Source: Protopterus annectens
Taxonomy: Eukaryota; Chordata; Ceratodontiformes; Protopteridae
Reading direction: 5' to 3'
DNA length: 64,000 nucleotides
Assembly: GCF_019279795.1 (NCBI RefSeq)
Contig: NC_056731.1
Coordinates: 868,271,052 to 868,335,051 of the forward strand
Part shown: in pieces, positions 10,891 through 23,472 of the stretch
How the letters are laid out: each line of letters opens with the position of its first letter
Position numbering within the stretch: the first letter of the stretch is position 1
Position numbers and translations under genes: made by a program
The notes under the pieces: model-generated
Database searches by the model: none
The model's input: the letters and a program-made list of their open reading frames with translations, nothing else
Told to the model about the DNA's origin: nothing

Positions 10891-13280
10891 ATGTCCAAAG
10901 ATACTAGGGTCTCGGGTTTCAAGAAGTGTGACTCGTGCTGTCAGAAGATGTCTCTGACAGACGGTCACACTTCTTGTATTTATTGCCTGGGACCCCTACA
11001 CCTGCAGGACTCCTGTGCTATATGTCATTCTTTCAGCCAGAGAGTCCTGCAGGAACGTAGAAATAAGTTGATCCTCAGGGGTCTTCTTAAACCAGAGAGC
11101 TCCCCGGCTAAGGTCGGCTCCGGGAAGCCCTCCAAGCCTTCCAAGACCCAGGCTTCGGTGTCCAAGTCTGTGGTCTTGGTTCCGACTCCGCCAGAGTCGA
11201 CATCGGCTCCGTCCGGAGCCAATCCTTCCTTGTTGGAAGCTTCTGTACCGGCGCCGGTCGGCGTCGATACCCTGGCTTCGGCACCTGTGTCTGCTCCATC
11301 TGGAGCAGACACCCTAGCGTCGAAGCATGTCTCTGCTCCGGCTGGAGCATAGATATCTTTGTCTCCTCTCGGAGCCGACAAGTTGTCGGCTCCGCCTGGA
11401 GCCGAACGTTCTTCGGCTCCGATGGCTCCGTCCAAGAAGAGGTCTAGATCTCCTTCTTTGGAGTCTATACACTCTGCTCCAGCGCCTCTCCCTTGCTTTC
11501 GGAGCGAAGCCATCGGAGCCGATCATCGAGGTCGTCCAGGCTCTCAGACCACGACTTGGAGAGAGTGGTGAGTAGGCTATTAAAATCACAGGCACTAGCA
11601 CAGATGCTCCATAGCCAGTCTCATCAGACGTCAGCTATCCTACACCCCCCTGAGATTCCTCCTTCGACTCTCCTACAGAGTTCGGAGCCGGAGATTATTG
11701 GTACCGTGACTGTTGCTGCTTCGGAGCCGATACCACACCTTTCGGCTCAGTCGTCCTCTACTCCTATCTCCTCCTTGAGACCTTCCTTGGAGGGATCCGG
11801 GCGTCTGGCTTCCCTGGTCGGTTCCGAGGGGGCGAGTGGCATCAGACCCTTGTCCGACCCCGTTCTCCCTCCCGGAGCTTCGGCCTTGGTGAGCTCGGCC
11901 CCGACATCTGCTTCGGAGCCTTCCCTTTCGGTTGGACCAGGGATCCCTGTTTCTTCGGAGCAGGATCTCTCGGCCCTCCCTGGAAGGGGAGCCTTCGAGG
12001 TGATGAGTGTGCTAGCCCCAGAGCTTAGCCAGCAGTCTGTTCCTTTAGCTCCTCCCTCTATGGTGCCTGTAGATGCCTCCTCCCGCTCTCTTGCTCCCGG
12101 ACCCAGAGATCCATCACCCCAGGTTTCCCCATTGAAGGACTTCCTCTTCCGAGGTTTCTCCTGATTCTTCAGGTGAACCCCTGCGTAAGAGGACCTGCAA
12201 GAGGAAGCATTTAGACTCCCCTGAGTCTACAACATCAGATACCGATTTAGATGAGTCTGAGGGGTCCCCAAGATCTCCCGCTGAGGATGTCACCTTTTCA
12301 GACATCCTTGAACTCCTCAAACAGAGGGGGAACTGGCCCTCCATTAATCCCTCCGAGGATGAATCGGTATACCTGGAGGCTTTTGGATCTCGACCCTCCA
12401 CCTCCTGGGTGTCTCCGCCTTTCGACCCCCTTATGGAAGTCATAGCTCGAAAGGCGTGGGCATCTCCTGATTCGGTGGAACCAGTCCCCAGGAGGCCTTC
12501 AAAGTTTATCACGGCCCCCGCTGAAAAGCAGTTTCTTACTAAGGGTGTCCCGGTTGATTCCATGGTGGTGGTGGCCGCCACCAAGAAGGAACTTGCAGAT
12601 CCTTCCGTGCCAGTCCATCCTCCTAACAAGGAGTCTAGGACCAAGGACAGGTATGGCAAGCGGATGTTCTCTTCAGCGACCTTTGCTATGCGTTCGCTGA
12701 ATTATTTGTGTCACTTCACCAGACTTCAGGGAGACATCCTCAAAGAGCTAGGTGAAGTAGTACAGGATCCGTCAGCAGCAGGGGCTCAAAAGATCGCCTC
12801 TCAGCTGTGAATCCTAAATCCATAACCAACTCCTCCATGCGGCTTATTTCTTATGCAGCCGATGGGGCGAGTAGAGCTGCAGGCACAGGAGTGGCCCTCA
12901 GACGTCAGTCCTGGATGCGGCTCTGTAATTTTGCAGACCCCTTTAAGGCGTTCTTCACAAACTCTCCCTTTGATGGGACAACGTTGTTTGGCCCTCAGGT
13001 GAAGGACACTTTAACCAGGTGCGAGCAGGACAGCAAGACTCTTTCTGCCGTAGGAGTCAGTTTCTCCACTTCTTCTAGACCTTACCCCAAAGGTCAGAAG
13101 GGAGGGAAAATGTGGTTCCGGAAATCACAAGGAGTCAACGCCTGACGCACGTGGTCAGTTTACCCCCAGAGGCAGAGGGGGTAATAATAATAACAGACGC
13201 CGCCCTAGGGGCAGAGGGGGTCTGCAGAACCAGGGCTCCAGAGAGCCTCTCTCTGACAAGCCCTTCCAGCATCCCTGAGG
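10891..13280 (+). pseudogene. Element C gag-like region
   Basis: Start at ATG 10891, MSKDTRVSGFKKCDSCC. The cysteine cluster (C-x2-C-x12-C-x2-C-x9-C-x2-C) spans about residues 13-46. A long Ser/Ala/Pro-rich linker follows (11100-12150) built from alternating TCGGCTCC and GGAGCC blocks, then a charged region (KRTCKRKHLDSPEST, SEGSPRSPAEDVTF), a conserved block near 12640-12810 (KDRYGKRMFSSATFAMRSLN) and the terminal basic tail. The linker makes this gag longer than in lineage 1. A few breaks. Confidence 0.85.
11100..11545 (+). repeat. Low-complexity GGCTCCG/CGGAGCC array in gag
   Basis: Short complementary blocks GGCTCCG, TCCGGAGCC and TCGGAGCC recur every 15-60 bp, coding for repeated SAPxGAD-like peptides. 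Because blocks and their complements alternate, the opposite strand is open too (a 162-codon shadow). The composition is far more GC-rich than the flanking DNA. Confidence 0.85.
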
Positions 13281-13289
13281 TGTTGCCCG

Positions 13290-15190
13290 ACTGCCCACCC
13301 TTGGAGGCAGTCGGGGGGGGGAGATTGTCGTTGTACCCAGAAGCCTGGCTTTCCCCCTCAAGACAAATGGGTACAGTCGATCATATCCGAGGGTTACAAG
13401 ATTCCTTTCGAGGAAAGCCCCTTCCCTCAAAGAGGTTCCCTTCCAGACGTACCACCCGGTCTAAGGGAAATTGCAAAATTAGAGGTGTCAAAGCTTCTAA
13501 AGGAAAGGGCCATCCAGCCAGTACCAAAAGATCATTTAGAGTCCGGAATCTACTCAAGATTCTTTTTGGTCCCCAAAAAGACGGGAGACTGGAGACCAAT
13601 ATTAGACCTCAGCAGGCTCAACAAGTCTGTCAAAAAGACAAGATTTTGGATGGTCACACTTCAATCGATTTTGCCCTTTCTGGGCAAAGACAACTGGATG
13701 TGCTCCATAGACCTTCAGGATGCATACTGTCATATAAAGATTCACAGACGCTCCAGAAGTTTTCTCCGCTTTCGGCTGGGGACCAGTCATTTTCAATTCA
13801 GAGCCCTGCCCTTTGGCCTCACTACAGCCCCCAGAGTGTTCACCAAATGCATGGCAGTGGTCACAGCTCACCTGAGACGTCAAGGATTCCAGGTGTTTCC
13901 GTATCTCGACGACTGGCTCCTCTCAGCCACCACCAGGCATCAACTTCTCCAAGCCAGAGATTACACTCTACATCTCTGCGGTCACTTAGGAATTTCAGTC
14001 AACTTCGAAAAAATCTTCCTTGTCGCTCTGCCAATCTATTACCTTTATAGGCGCAAATCTAGACACTACTCTGATGTCAGCAAACCTAACAAGTCAGAGA
14101 ATCCTAGATATCCAAAACCACGTTCGGATCATCCTATCCAGCAAAAGGGCACAAGCCAGGTTGGTCCTGAAAGTGTTGGGCCTCATGGCAGCTGCCATAA
14201 CACTTCTTCCTCTGGCCCGCTTTTACATGCGTCTCCTACAATGGATGTTGTTCACCCAATGGTCCTTCCAGCAGCTTCCCATGAGTCACAAGATTCTGGT
14301 GACACAAACCTGCAAGAACCATCTATCCTGGTGGATTTCCTCTCCTCTAGTTCATCAGGGCAGACCATTTGTTCCCCCGGCCCCGGTAGCCACGGTCACT
14401 TCGGATGCCTCCCTGATCGGGTGGGGGGGGGGGGCATTATCAGGGCAGGATGGTTCATGGCATGTGGCAACCGTTCGAATACCACCTGCACATAAATGTC
14501 CTAGAGATGAGAGCAGTGCTTTTAACGTTGCAAGCCCTCAATGACTTTCTCCCTTTTGGGACTATTGCAGTTCACACGGACAACATGTCCGTCGTGTGGT
14601 ACATCAACAAGCAGGGCAGAACCAAGTCCTATCCCTTGTGTCGAGAAGCTCTCAGACTTTGGCAATGGGCGATCTCCTCTCATCACTTTCTGGTAGCAAC
14701 GCATATCCCCGGGAAAACCAACATAATAGCGGACAGATTGAGCAGAGCTATTCTCATGCCTCACGAGTGGTCTCTCAAGCAATTCATTGTGGAGGAGATT
14801 TTTCAGAAGTGGGGCCGCCCATGCTGCGATTTTTTTGCTACACCCCAAAACAGCAAATGCCCAGACTTCTCTCTCTTCCCACTTCCGGGCCATCCGCCCA
14901 GAGACGCTCTTACCCAAGATTGGCCCCGGGGACTTCTTTATGCCTTTCCTCCTTCCTTTCCTTTGATACCACAAGTACTCCAGAAAGCTACCGTCTTGAG
15001 AGCCAAAATGATTCTCATTGCCCCTTACTGGCCTCGACAAATTTGGTTCCCGTTCCTTCATCGCCATCTTTTGGTGCGGCCTTGGCTTCTGGACCCAGTT
15101 CCATATCTTCTGACCCACCAGTCGGGTCAACTGCACCGGTCCGTTCCTTCCCTCAACCTCACAGCTTGGTTGCTCCACTTCCTTCCTTAG
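13290..15190 (+). pseudogene. Element C RT-RNase H-methyltransferase region
   Basis: RT fingers-palm with LDLSRLNKSV (near 13600), SIDLQDAYCHI (13697-13730), LPFGLTTAPRVFTKCMAV (13807-13860) and the catalytic VFPYLDDWLL (13894-13923). RNase H follows with DNMSVVWYINKQG (14580-14618) and ADRLSR (about 14731). The methyltransferase-like part (14800-15110) has FFATPQNSKCPDF, YAFPPSFPLIP and APYWPRQIWF, the DPPY-like and following blocks of the Dam-type domain known in DIRS polyproteins. Few breaks. Confidence 0.9.
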
Positions 15191-16219
15191 CCAGGCTTCC
15201 TATGATCTCTAACCCCGTTAGAGATATCATAGTAGCTTCTCTTAAGTCCTCTACCAGGAGGATTTATTCTAGCAAGTGGAAACGCTTCTCTTTTTGGGCA
15301 ATATCTAAGAACATAGACCCCTTTATTGCCCCTATTCAGTCGGTCTTGGATTTCCTTGCGGAAATTTTTCACTCAGGTTCTTCGTCTTCCACAGTCAAAG
15401 TTCAGTTGGCTGCAATCTCGAACTTCCATGTCGGCTTTGCAGACCACAACATTATGTCCCACAAACTTTGTAAAGCCCTTCTCAAAGGAGTGTTCCTTCT
15501 TAAACCCCACTGTTAGAGATCCTCCACCACAGTGGGACTTAAATTTAGTGCTGACATCCTTGATACTTCCCCCTTTCGAACCGGCTGCTTCATGTTCATT
15601 AAAGTTTCTTTCTTGGAAGACACTTTTTCTAGTCGCTATTACCTCGGCTAGAAGAGTGTCTGAACTTCATGCCCTCTGTGTTCGTCCCCCTTATTTGGTC
15701 TTCCACAAAGACAGAGTATCCTTGAGAACCAACCCATCCTTTTTGCCCAAGGTTGCTTCTAAGACCAATTTAAACCAATCCATTGATCTCCCGGTATTTT
15801 TTCCAAATTATTCTAACAGGGTGGAACAAAAATTGCATTACCTAGATGTTCATCGCCAACTTAGATATTACTTGGACAGAACAAAGCAATTTAGGAAGTC
15901 CGATCAGCTCTTCCTGTCTTATGCTGAAAATAGAAAAGGTTTCCCTGTTTCTAAAGTGACCTTGTCTAGATGGCTATCTTCCACCATTTCTGACATTTAT
16001 CAGCTTAGGGGCAAACAGCTGAACTCAAAACCTAAAGCTCATTCCACAAGAGGTCTAGCCACTTCTACAGCCTTTCAGGCTAGACTACCCTTGGATACTA
16101 TTTGTGCAGCAGCCACTTGGGCCACTCCTCATACCTTCGTTTCTCATTACAAATTGGATTTGGCCTCCAGGGACAGGGCAAGCTTTGGTTCCACTGTTAT
16201 CAAGAGTCTGTTCCATTGA
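15190..16219 (+). pseudogene. Element C tyrosine recombinase
   Basis: Integrase-like gene of the phage lambda recombinase fold that would integrate the circular DNA copy. Visible: N-terminal SAM-like arm with STRRIYSSKWKRFSFW (15250-15300), first catalytic arginine in TSARRVSELHALC (15640-15680), the HxxR box in AHSTRGLATS (16038-16068) and the tyrosine in FVSHYKLDL (16135-16162). The frame is open well upstream, overlapping the methyltransferase part. Nearly whole. Confidence 0.92.
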
Positions 16220-16249
16220 GACACCCAGGATAGAGGTGCTAGGGACGCA

Positions 16250-16350
16250 GATCCATCCAGCAAGAATGAAGGCGAGATTGACAACTTAACATTTAGAAGT
16301 TATGTACCTACCATAACATTCCATGTTAGTTGTCTTCTCTCGCCTTCTTT
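16250..16350 (+). repeat. Element C internal complementary region
   Basis: Reads as the complement of the left end (CAAGAATGAAGGCGAGATTG-CAACTTAACAT) joined to the complement of the right end (GTTATGTACCTACCATAAC...CTTCTCTCGCC). It therefore records the circle junction and sits directly behind the YR stop. Confidence 0.9.
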
Positions 16351-16534
16351 CTTGCGTCCCTCCCTCCTGTCCCCCTAGCCTGGACAGACCTTGATCTCCC
16401 CTTTTCTCTGGAAGATTCTTCTTCCTTGGACACCAGATAGTTCTTGTCCTTTATTACCTGGTTTCCATTACAGCCTTTTTAGGTTAGTGTTTCTCTTTCC
16501 TTAGTGGAAAGTTTTTATAGGCAGTTTTTTCTCT

Positions 16535-16725
16535 AGATACCAAACGAGATGTGGTTAATTACCGCCTTGCATCATGGGATATGGGGCTGCCTCGAGCTGG
16601 TAAGTGACTCTCGAGCTTAGCAAGTGCCGAGTCGGAGCTGAGGATCGGCTCCGAACCCATCCAGCAAGAAAGAAGGCGAGAGAAGACAACTAACATGGAA
16701 CGTTATGGTAGGTACATAACTTCTA
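16535..16725 (+). repeat. Element C right ITR
   Basis: Inverted copy of the left ITR, ending GGTAGGTACATAACTTCTA. The two ITRs diverge inwards at about CGTTTG, so they are not the same length on both sides. Confidence 0.9.
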
Positions 16726-18546
16726 ATTTTCTCTCAAAATTGGCACATGATCACCCAGGACAAAGGGGTATTGAATATAGTGTCCCAGGGCTACAGGTTC
16801 CACTTTCACACCCTGCCAAAGGCAAAAGGTATGCCAAACCTGCCACACAATCAATGGGCAGAAGCACAAAAACAAGTTTCTTCCCTTATGCATGTGAGGG
16901 CCATTCAACAAGTACCACAGCAAGAGCATGGACAAGGATTTTTCTTAAGACTTTTCTTGGTTCCCAGAAAGGACAAAGCCTGGAGACCAATACTGGACCT
17001 GTCTTTTCTAAACACATTTCTGGACGTTCCAAAATTCAAAATGTTAACTCTGCAGCAGCTTCTGCCCATGCTGGGCAAGAAGGCTTGGTTTGTAACTTTG
17101 GACCTAAAAGAGGCATACCTGCATATACCAATCAGACAATCTTGCAGAAGATACCTCAGATTCATAACTGGCTCAATGCACTACCAATTCTCTGCACTGC
17201 CCTTTGGCTTATCTACTGCGCCCAGGGTCTTCACAAAATGCCTGGCACCAGTAATTGCATTTTGCAGGCAAAGAGGAATTCAAATTTATCCTTACTTGGA
17301 CGACTGCCTTATACAAGCAGAGAACAAGGACACTCTACTACAGCATCTGGCGTTCGTAAAAAGATTATTAATTTGCCTAGGGTACACAGTAAACCTAAAA
17401 GAAATCAAAACTAGTACCCTCTCAAGAGCTAATATTCCTGGGTGCAAGCTTAAATACAACTGCCCAGGTGGCTTCTCACGCCAGACAAACAAAGGCAACT
17501 AGCTTCTTACTTCAAAATGTTGGCAACAAAGGCCCAGTTATCTGCAAGAAAAATTCTGCAGGCTTTGGGCTTCATGGCATCCTGCATTCTGCTAATTCCA
17601 TATGCCAGAATGCATATGAGGAAACTTCAGTGGTACCTAAAAAGTGTCTGGACTCAACATTGTCAAAGCCTGGAAGCATTAATTACCCTCATTCCTTGCT
17701 TGCAATAGGAGTTTCGATGGTGGGCACATGCCTGTCACCTCAACAAGGGACAGCCATTTACTCTACCGACAACCAGGCAGTCAATAACAGATGCATCAGA
17801 TTATGCCTGGGGAGCACACATGGCAGGAAAATGTATTCAGGGCACATGGTCCACAAGCCAAATGCATCTACATATCAATCAAAAAGAGATGCTAGCTGTT
17901 CAGAATGCCCGGACAGCTTTCAAGGATCTACTCTATCCAGGACAACTACTGATAAGGACGGACAATACTACAGTCATGTGGTACATAAACAAGCAGGGAG
18001 GCACACATTCCTACCCCCCCTGCAGACAAGCCATGACTTTGTGGAACACAGCATTAACTTATCAAGTACACCTGCAAGCACAGTTTGTGCCAGGAAAGAT
18101 CAATACTCTGGCAGACGAACTAAGCCGAAACCTTACGGATTCCCATGAGTGGAAACTGGATCCACAAGTCGTCAGCATGATAGCAAAGGAATGGGGATGC
18201 CCAGACATAGATCTATTTGCCTCTCCTCACAACTGCCAACTACAGAAATTCTGCACAAGGACTTATCACAAGCAAGCATGGAAAGTGGATGCTCCTGTCA
18301 TTCAGCTGGAAAAGTCTAACAGTATATGCCTTTCCTCCTCTGCCTCTCCTCCCTAAGGTACTCCTAAAGGTCAGACGAGAGAAGCCAAGAATGATTCTGA
18401 TTGCCACAGACTGGCCACAACAGCACTGGTACCCAATCCTAAAAAGCTTGTCTCAAGGCCCAGCCTGGACATTGCCTGTAATTCCTCACTTACTGACCCA
18501 GCAAAACAATCAGATTCTGTATAGCCAACTCGGGACCCAAAATCTG
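16726..18546 (+). pseudogene. Element B RT-RNase H-methyltransferase region
   Basis: Resumes directly after element C. RT blocks: RPILDLSFLNTFLDVPKFKM (16983-17043), TLDLKEAYLHIPI (17096-17134), LPFGLSTAPRVFTKCLAPV and YPYLDDCLIQ (17288-17318). RNase H: TDASDYAWGAH (17788-17820), KEMLAV, RTDNTTVMWYINKQGG (17956-18003), LADELSR. Methyltransferase-like part: DIDLFASPHNCQLQKF (18207-18254) and YAFPPLPLLPKVLLKVR. Open over long stretches, with several breaks. Confidence 0.9.
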
Positions 18547-18551
18547 ACAGC

Positions 18552-19566
18552 ATGGCGAATAATGTAACCATTCAAAGCACACCACTCTCTAAAGCAGTGA
18601 TGGATGTTATTTTGGAGGCCAGGAGGCCCACTACCAGGAAATCTTATGCAGAAAAATGGAAAAGATTCTGTGCTTGGAACCAGGCACAAGGAATTGACAC
18701 ATCTGTACCAAGTATTCCTCAGATTTTACAATACCTAACTGAGATGCTGGACAAAGGCCTACCCTTTTCATCAATTAAAATTCATGCCTCTGCCATTTCA
18801 GCTCATTACAATATGGAACCTATTTTTTTCCCATCCATTGCGAAGGCAGTACCTCAGAGGGGCTAAAAACATAAGACCTCCAAGGAGAGCCCCAGTACCT
18901 GCATGGGACCTCAATTATGTCTTGGAAAAACTCACACTGCCGCCTTTTGAGCCAGCCAATACAGCTGATATAAAGTTTTTATCTTGGAAAACAGCTCTGC
19001 TTCTAGCAATAACCTCTGCAAGACAAGTTTCAGAGTTACAGGCACTCATGGCGGTGGAACCTTTCATCATTTTCTATCCAGACAGGGTTTCTCTAAGGAC
19101 GAACCCAACATTTATGCCTAAGGTAGTGTCCAGTGTGGCCCTTAACCAAACCATTCAATTGTCTACCTTTATCCAAACCCACAGAATAAGGGTGAGAGAC
19201 TTCTGCATTCCTTGGACATACACAGACAACTACGCTTCTACTTGGACAGAACTAAAGCTTTCAGAAAAACTGAGCAACTTTTAGTGGCATATGCTGCAGG
19301 ATCTCAAGGAAAGCCCATCTCAAAACAGACTATTTCAAAATGGATAGGCCACTGCATTCATTTCTGATACTGACAACATGGCAAATCAGTGCCCAAGGGC
19401 ATTAGGCCTCACTCTACCAGGGCATCAGCCACTTCAGCAGCCTTTCTCAGAGTTGTACCAACCAAAGACATTTTAGAGGCTTCAACTTGGAGTTCAGTGC
19501 ACACTTTTACAAAGCACTACCATTTACCTCTCCACTCTAAATCCAGAGCAGGCTTCGCCACTGCAG
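18552..19566 (+). pseudogene. Element B tyrosine recombinase, main piece
   Basis: N-terminal arm ARRPTTRKSYAEKWKRF (18617-18667), core with TSARQVSELQAL (19011-19046), HxxR box in PHSTRASATS (19404-19435) and the tyrosine in FTKHYHLPLHSKSRAG (19506-19554). It ends at ...GCCACTGCAG where element E begins; the last codons of the gene lie at 23671-23696. Confidence 0.9.
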
Positions 19567-19740
19567 ATGTTCTTCATTCCACATTGCTGCAGTCCTAACC
19601 ATTCTGTCCAGTCGGCCGAATACCAAAGTATATGGCTGGCGGCGTCAAATTAGACTGACGCCACGCCAGTCAGGGCGGTACTAATGCCATGACCGACGCC
19701 ATATCCTCAGTCTTGTTTGCCGCATGGTCCGATGCAGAAG
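19567..19740 (+). repeat. Element E left ITR
   Basis: Starts ATGTTCTTCATTCCACATTGCTGCAGTCC as in F and H, then a diverged middle with GCGTC blocks and ends ATATCCTCAGTCTTGTTTGCCGCATGG. Its partner at 23580-23670 is incomplete. Confidence 0.85.
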
Positions 19741-19859
19741 CAGTTTTGCGAGTGCAGGTTGGCGTTCTGAAATATTTCCGAAGTCGGAGTTTCAGACCGA
19801 ATCAAAGTTGGCTAAGTACCCGGAACATTTTGGTTTTTCTTGCCTCAGTATTTAACCGG

Positions 19860-21410
19860 ATGTCAGAAAAAGTGAATAACTGTATTTCTTGTGGGAAGCA
19901 GATACCTCATAGGGATTACCATACTTTGTGTATACCTTGTTTAGGGCCTGAGTTGTTGGTTGCGCTCTTGTGCTAGATTTAACAAACGCACTATTAAGAG
20001 AAGGTTAGACTGTGCCAGGTTAGTGTTTGGGAAGCGTTGTAATTATAAAATGCCGCCGGATGCTCGACAAAACAGCAAAGCCTAGGGTTGATGAACCGGC
20101 AGACCCGGACGACGGTCCTTTAGAAGGCTCAGTGGAGCCAGAGGTTTTGCCAGGAGTTTCTTTGGAGTCTCAGGCTGAGACTTTACTGTTACAGGATGTG
20201 CCTTCTCAGGAGGTAGGCCAGGCTGAGGGGGCTTCTCAGGTAACTGTTCTTCCCTCTCTTCCCAAGGTAGTTAGAGCCTCTCCTTCTGTTTCCAAAACTT
20301 CTTTGAGAGGTAGGCCAAGTTTAGCTTCAGTGGGGGCTTCTCCTAGCACTTCAGTTTCTGTGCCTAAGAAACATATGCTTAAAATGGCAGAAGATTTAAT
20401 TACTATGATTAGAGGCTCTATGCCTCCTGATAAGAGGCCTAGGGTGGAACCTGAGTTTGAAAGTTTTGAACAGTGTTCAGAGGCTTCTGAGTCTTCTGCG
20501 GAAGACTTGCAGGAGTTTCCTCCTTATTCTGATTCTGATGTGGATGATTCCACTCCTACAGCTTCTCCTCCTGAGGATTTCTCATTTTCAGAGACTCTGC
20601 ATTCCATGAGGGAGCACTTTAAATGGGAAGGCCAAGATTACTCGATTCAGGAAAAGGCTTATTTTTACCCCAGCATAGGCCTTTAGCTATACCTTCTGTG
20701 TTGAATGTGGTGGAAGATGTTTTTGCAGAGGCATCCCTGAACCCTGATTCTTTGCCTCCTGCCCCTGTTAAGCCTGATAGGTACTATAGGGTGCCTGAAG
20801 CTCATAAGTATCTGTTTAAGAGTCCTAGGGCAGACCCGGAAACTGTTTCTCAGGGGCCTAAAGGTGTTAAGGCCTCTGTTGTTAAAAATCCTGTTCCCAC
20901 TGATAAAGAGGCTAGGGCTTTGGATAGGTGGGGAAAGAAAGTATATACTTCTTCCACTTTAGCCATGAGAGCGTTGAATTGTCACTGAACAGGTGGGTAA
21001 GCATTCTTTACAATGTGGTTTTGATGCTGTGCAGGCCTCCTCGAGGGTGGCTGCCACTAGTTCTGTTCTTCGCAGGCATGCCTGGTTGAGGGATCAGAAT
21101 TTAGCAGAGCATGTTAAGACTAGGATTTTGGATGCTCCTTTACAGTCTGATGTGTTATTTGGTTGGAAGCAGTTTTAAAGAAAATGGAGGACAAGGCTAA
21201 GTCTATGCAAACTGTTAAAGATTTTTGCAGGTGCAGCCACGAGTTTAGTAGAAATTGGCCTACTAAGGGATGGACATATCCTGCTTATGATTCCCAGTCT
21301 AGGGGTAGGTCTAGACGCTGTCAAGGTTCTTTTAGGCCTAGAACAGGGGTTCTCCTGCTCAGACTTCTGGTGAGGGCAGGGGTCAGTCCTTTCAATAAAC
21401 AGACCCAATG
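19860..21410 (+). pseudogene. Element E gag-like region
   Basis: MSEKVNNCISCGKQIPHRDY start at 19860, then the acidic linker (PYSDSDVDDSTPTASPPEDF, 20521-20580), PDRYYRVPEAHKYLFKSPRA (20773-20832) and RRHAWLRDQNLAEHVK (21070-21117). Compared with F it lacks internal stretches. Ends in the basic tail with SQSRGRSRR (21295-21320). Confidence 0.85.
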
Positions 21411-21429
21411 ACCTGCCTTTTCAGCTGCC

Positions 21430-22985
21430 AGTAGATTCCAGCTCCTTTGGGAGGAAGACTGTCTCTTTTCAAAGAAAATTGGGATTTAATCACTCAAGAC
21501 AGATGGGTGTTGGATATCATTCACCACGGTTACAGGTTTTATTTCCATACATTGCCCCTTTCAAAGGCATGCCAGATGTTCCCCTCCTCAAAGGAAAGAG
21601 GCTCACAAGCAAATTTCTCTGTTACTCCAAATAGGGGCCATTCAGCCAGTCCTGTTCCTAGTACCAAAGAGACCAATTTTGGATTTATCTATCCTCAACA
21701 CTTATCTGGACATTCCCAAGTTCAAGATGTTGAAGATCATTGGATGGTAACTTTAGATCTCAAGGAAGCTTACCTTCATGTGCCTATCAGACTAAGTTGC
21801 AGGAAGTATCTCGTTTTTTGAGCTGAAATTTTCATTATCAGTTCTCTGCATTGCCCTTTGGCTTATCAAGGTTCTGGCTCCAGTGATAGCTTACTTCAGG
21901 TTAAAGGAATTCAAATCTATCCTTACTTGGGCACTGCCTGATTCTGGCTCAAGAAAAGGAAGACCTTCTACAGCATCTGGAATATGTCATAGCAGTGCTA
22001 AGATGCCTAGGGTATTCTGTGAACGAAATAAAGTCCAGTCTAGTACCCTCTCAAGACATGTGCTTTCTGGGTGTGAGACTGAATACAGCAGCCCAGATGG
22101 CCTTTTTAACCCCGGACAAACAAAAGAATCTTTCCAGTTACTTCCATCAGCTATCTCTTCAGTCCGGGCTGACTGCAAGGACAGTCCTTCAAGCCTTAGG
22201 GTTCATGGCATCTTGGTGCTTCCCAATGCCAAACTGCATATGAGGAAGCTACAATGGTATCTCAAAATGTATGGACACAGCACTGCCAGGATTTGGACAC
22301 TGTCATTCAAATAATACCTTGCATTCAAAAGGAATTTTTGTGGTGGGCTCAGGAATGTCACCTAAACAAGTCAGATTCTAACGACAGATGCCTCAGACAT
22401 TGCTTGGGAGCTCATCTAAATGGAAAGTGGATACAAGACAAGTGGCCTGCCAGACTACAGCATCTACATATCAACATGAAGGAGATGTTAGCAGTCCAGT
22501 TTGCATTAATGGCTTTCAGGCAGGTGTTGATTTTAACAGACAACACAACTGTCATGTGGTACATCAACAAACAACAGAACTCCTTAGCAGATGTGTTAAG
22601 CAGACAAATCATGGATAACTGGATCTTCATGTATTTCAAAAGTTGACAGTGTCCTGGGAACTCCAGACATAGATCTGTTCACTAAACCACCAGCTGCCAA
22701 AGTTTTGCACAAAGAGGTTTCATCACACAGCTTGGAAAGTGGATGCTCTTTCTTTCAGTTGGAAAAATCTTCATGTGTCTGCCTCTTCTTCCAAAGGTGC
22801 TTCTAAAGGTCAGACAAGACAAGCCAAGGATGATTTTAATAGCTCCAGATTGGCCTCGCAGCACTGGTACCCATTATTGAGGAGTCTGGTAAAGAAGCGA
22901 TTCCACACCTGTTGTCTCAGAGATGGTCACCTGCTCAATGTCAAGCTTCACTCTCTTCATCTAACAGCCTGGCATATTCTGTTTT
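21430..22985 (+). pseudogene. Element E RT-RNase H-methyltransferase region
   Basis: RT blocks include TLDLKEAYLHVPIRLSCRKYL (21750-21812), a thumb region near 22000-22290 and RNase H with LHINMKEMLAVQFALMAF (22467-22520) and TDNTTVMWYINKQ (22536-22575). Methyltransferase remnant at 22650-22880. Strongly shortened relative to H. Confidence 0.85.
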
Positions 22986-22989
22986 GAAA

Positions 22990-23472
22990 GGCAGCAGGTC
23001 TCAACTTCCTCAACAAGTTTTAAATGTGATTATGGAAGCCAGGAGACCTAGTACAAGGAAAGTGTCGCAAAAATGGAAGAGATTTTTATTTTGGAGTGCA
23101 GCCTTCAATATCTTACTGAGTTACTGGACAAAGGTTTGTCTTTCTCTTCTATTAAGATTCATATAAGACCCCCATGAGAGCTCCTACTCCTGCTTGGGAT
23201 CTCAATTTTGTGTTGGAATACTTGTCATGGAAGACTGCTTTTTGTTGGCTATTACTTCTGCAAGAAGGGTGTCTAGAACCCTTTTGATTTTCCATAAGGA
23301 TAGGGTATCATTACGTACTAATCCTTCCGTGGCTTTAAACCAAACTATTCATTTGCCTACTTTCTATGCAGATCCCCAAAATAGCCTGTGTCTAAGCAAA
23401 CTATTTCTAAGTGGATTGAGATTCCAGCTGGGATTAGGCCTCATTCCACTAGGGCTACTGCCACTTCAACAG

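Larger units (their letters stand above)
10376..16725 (+). mobile_element. DIRS element C (lineage 2), inserted at the start of B's polymerase region
   Basis: A 6.35 kb copy with all parts. Left end ATGTTAAGTTGCC, right end GGTAGGTACATAACTTCTA; the ICR at 16250-16350 joins the complements of exactly these two ends. Outer sequence reads ...CTAGCAC before and ATTTTCTCTCAAAATTGG after, corresponding to uninterrupted GGCACTTTTCAAAGAAAATTGG in element F. It is moderately young: long stretches are open in gag, polymerase and YR, with a handful to a dozen breaks overall. Confidence 0.93.

Noticed and set aside
11025-11513. 162-codon minus-strand open frame in element C
   Set aside because: It is a mirror of the complementary GGCTCCG/CGGAGCC blocks of gag and has no start context or homology of its own.
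14522-15178. 218-codon minus-strand open frame
   Set aside because: It lies opposite the RNase H and methyltransferase coding part of C; the peptide resembles no family I know.
15190-16219. Phage-type integrase, integron or other bacterial mobile gene
   Set aside because: The YR lies behind an RT-RNase H gene in eukaryotic repeat-rich DNA, and the same gene recurs in every copy.
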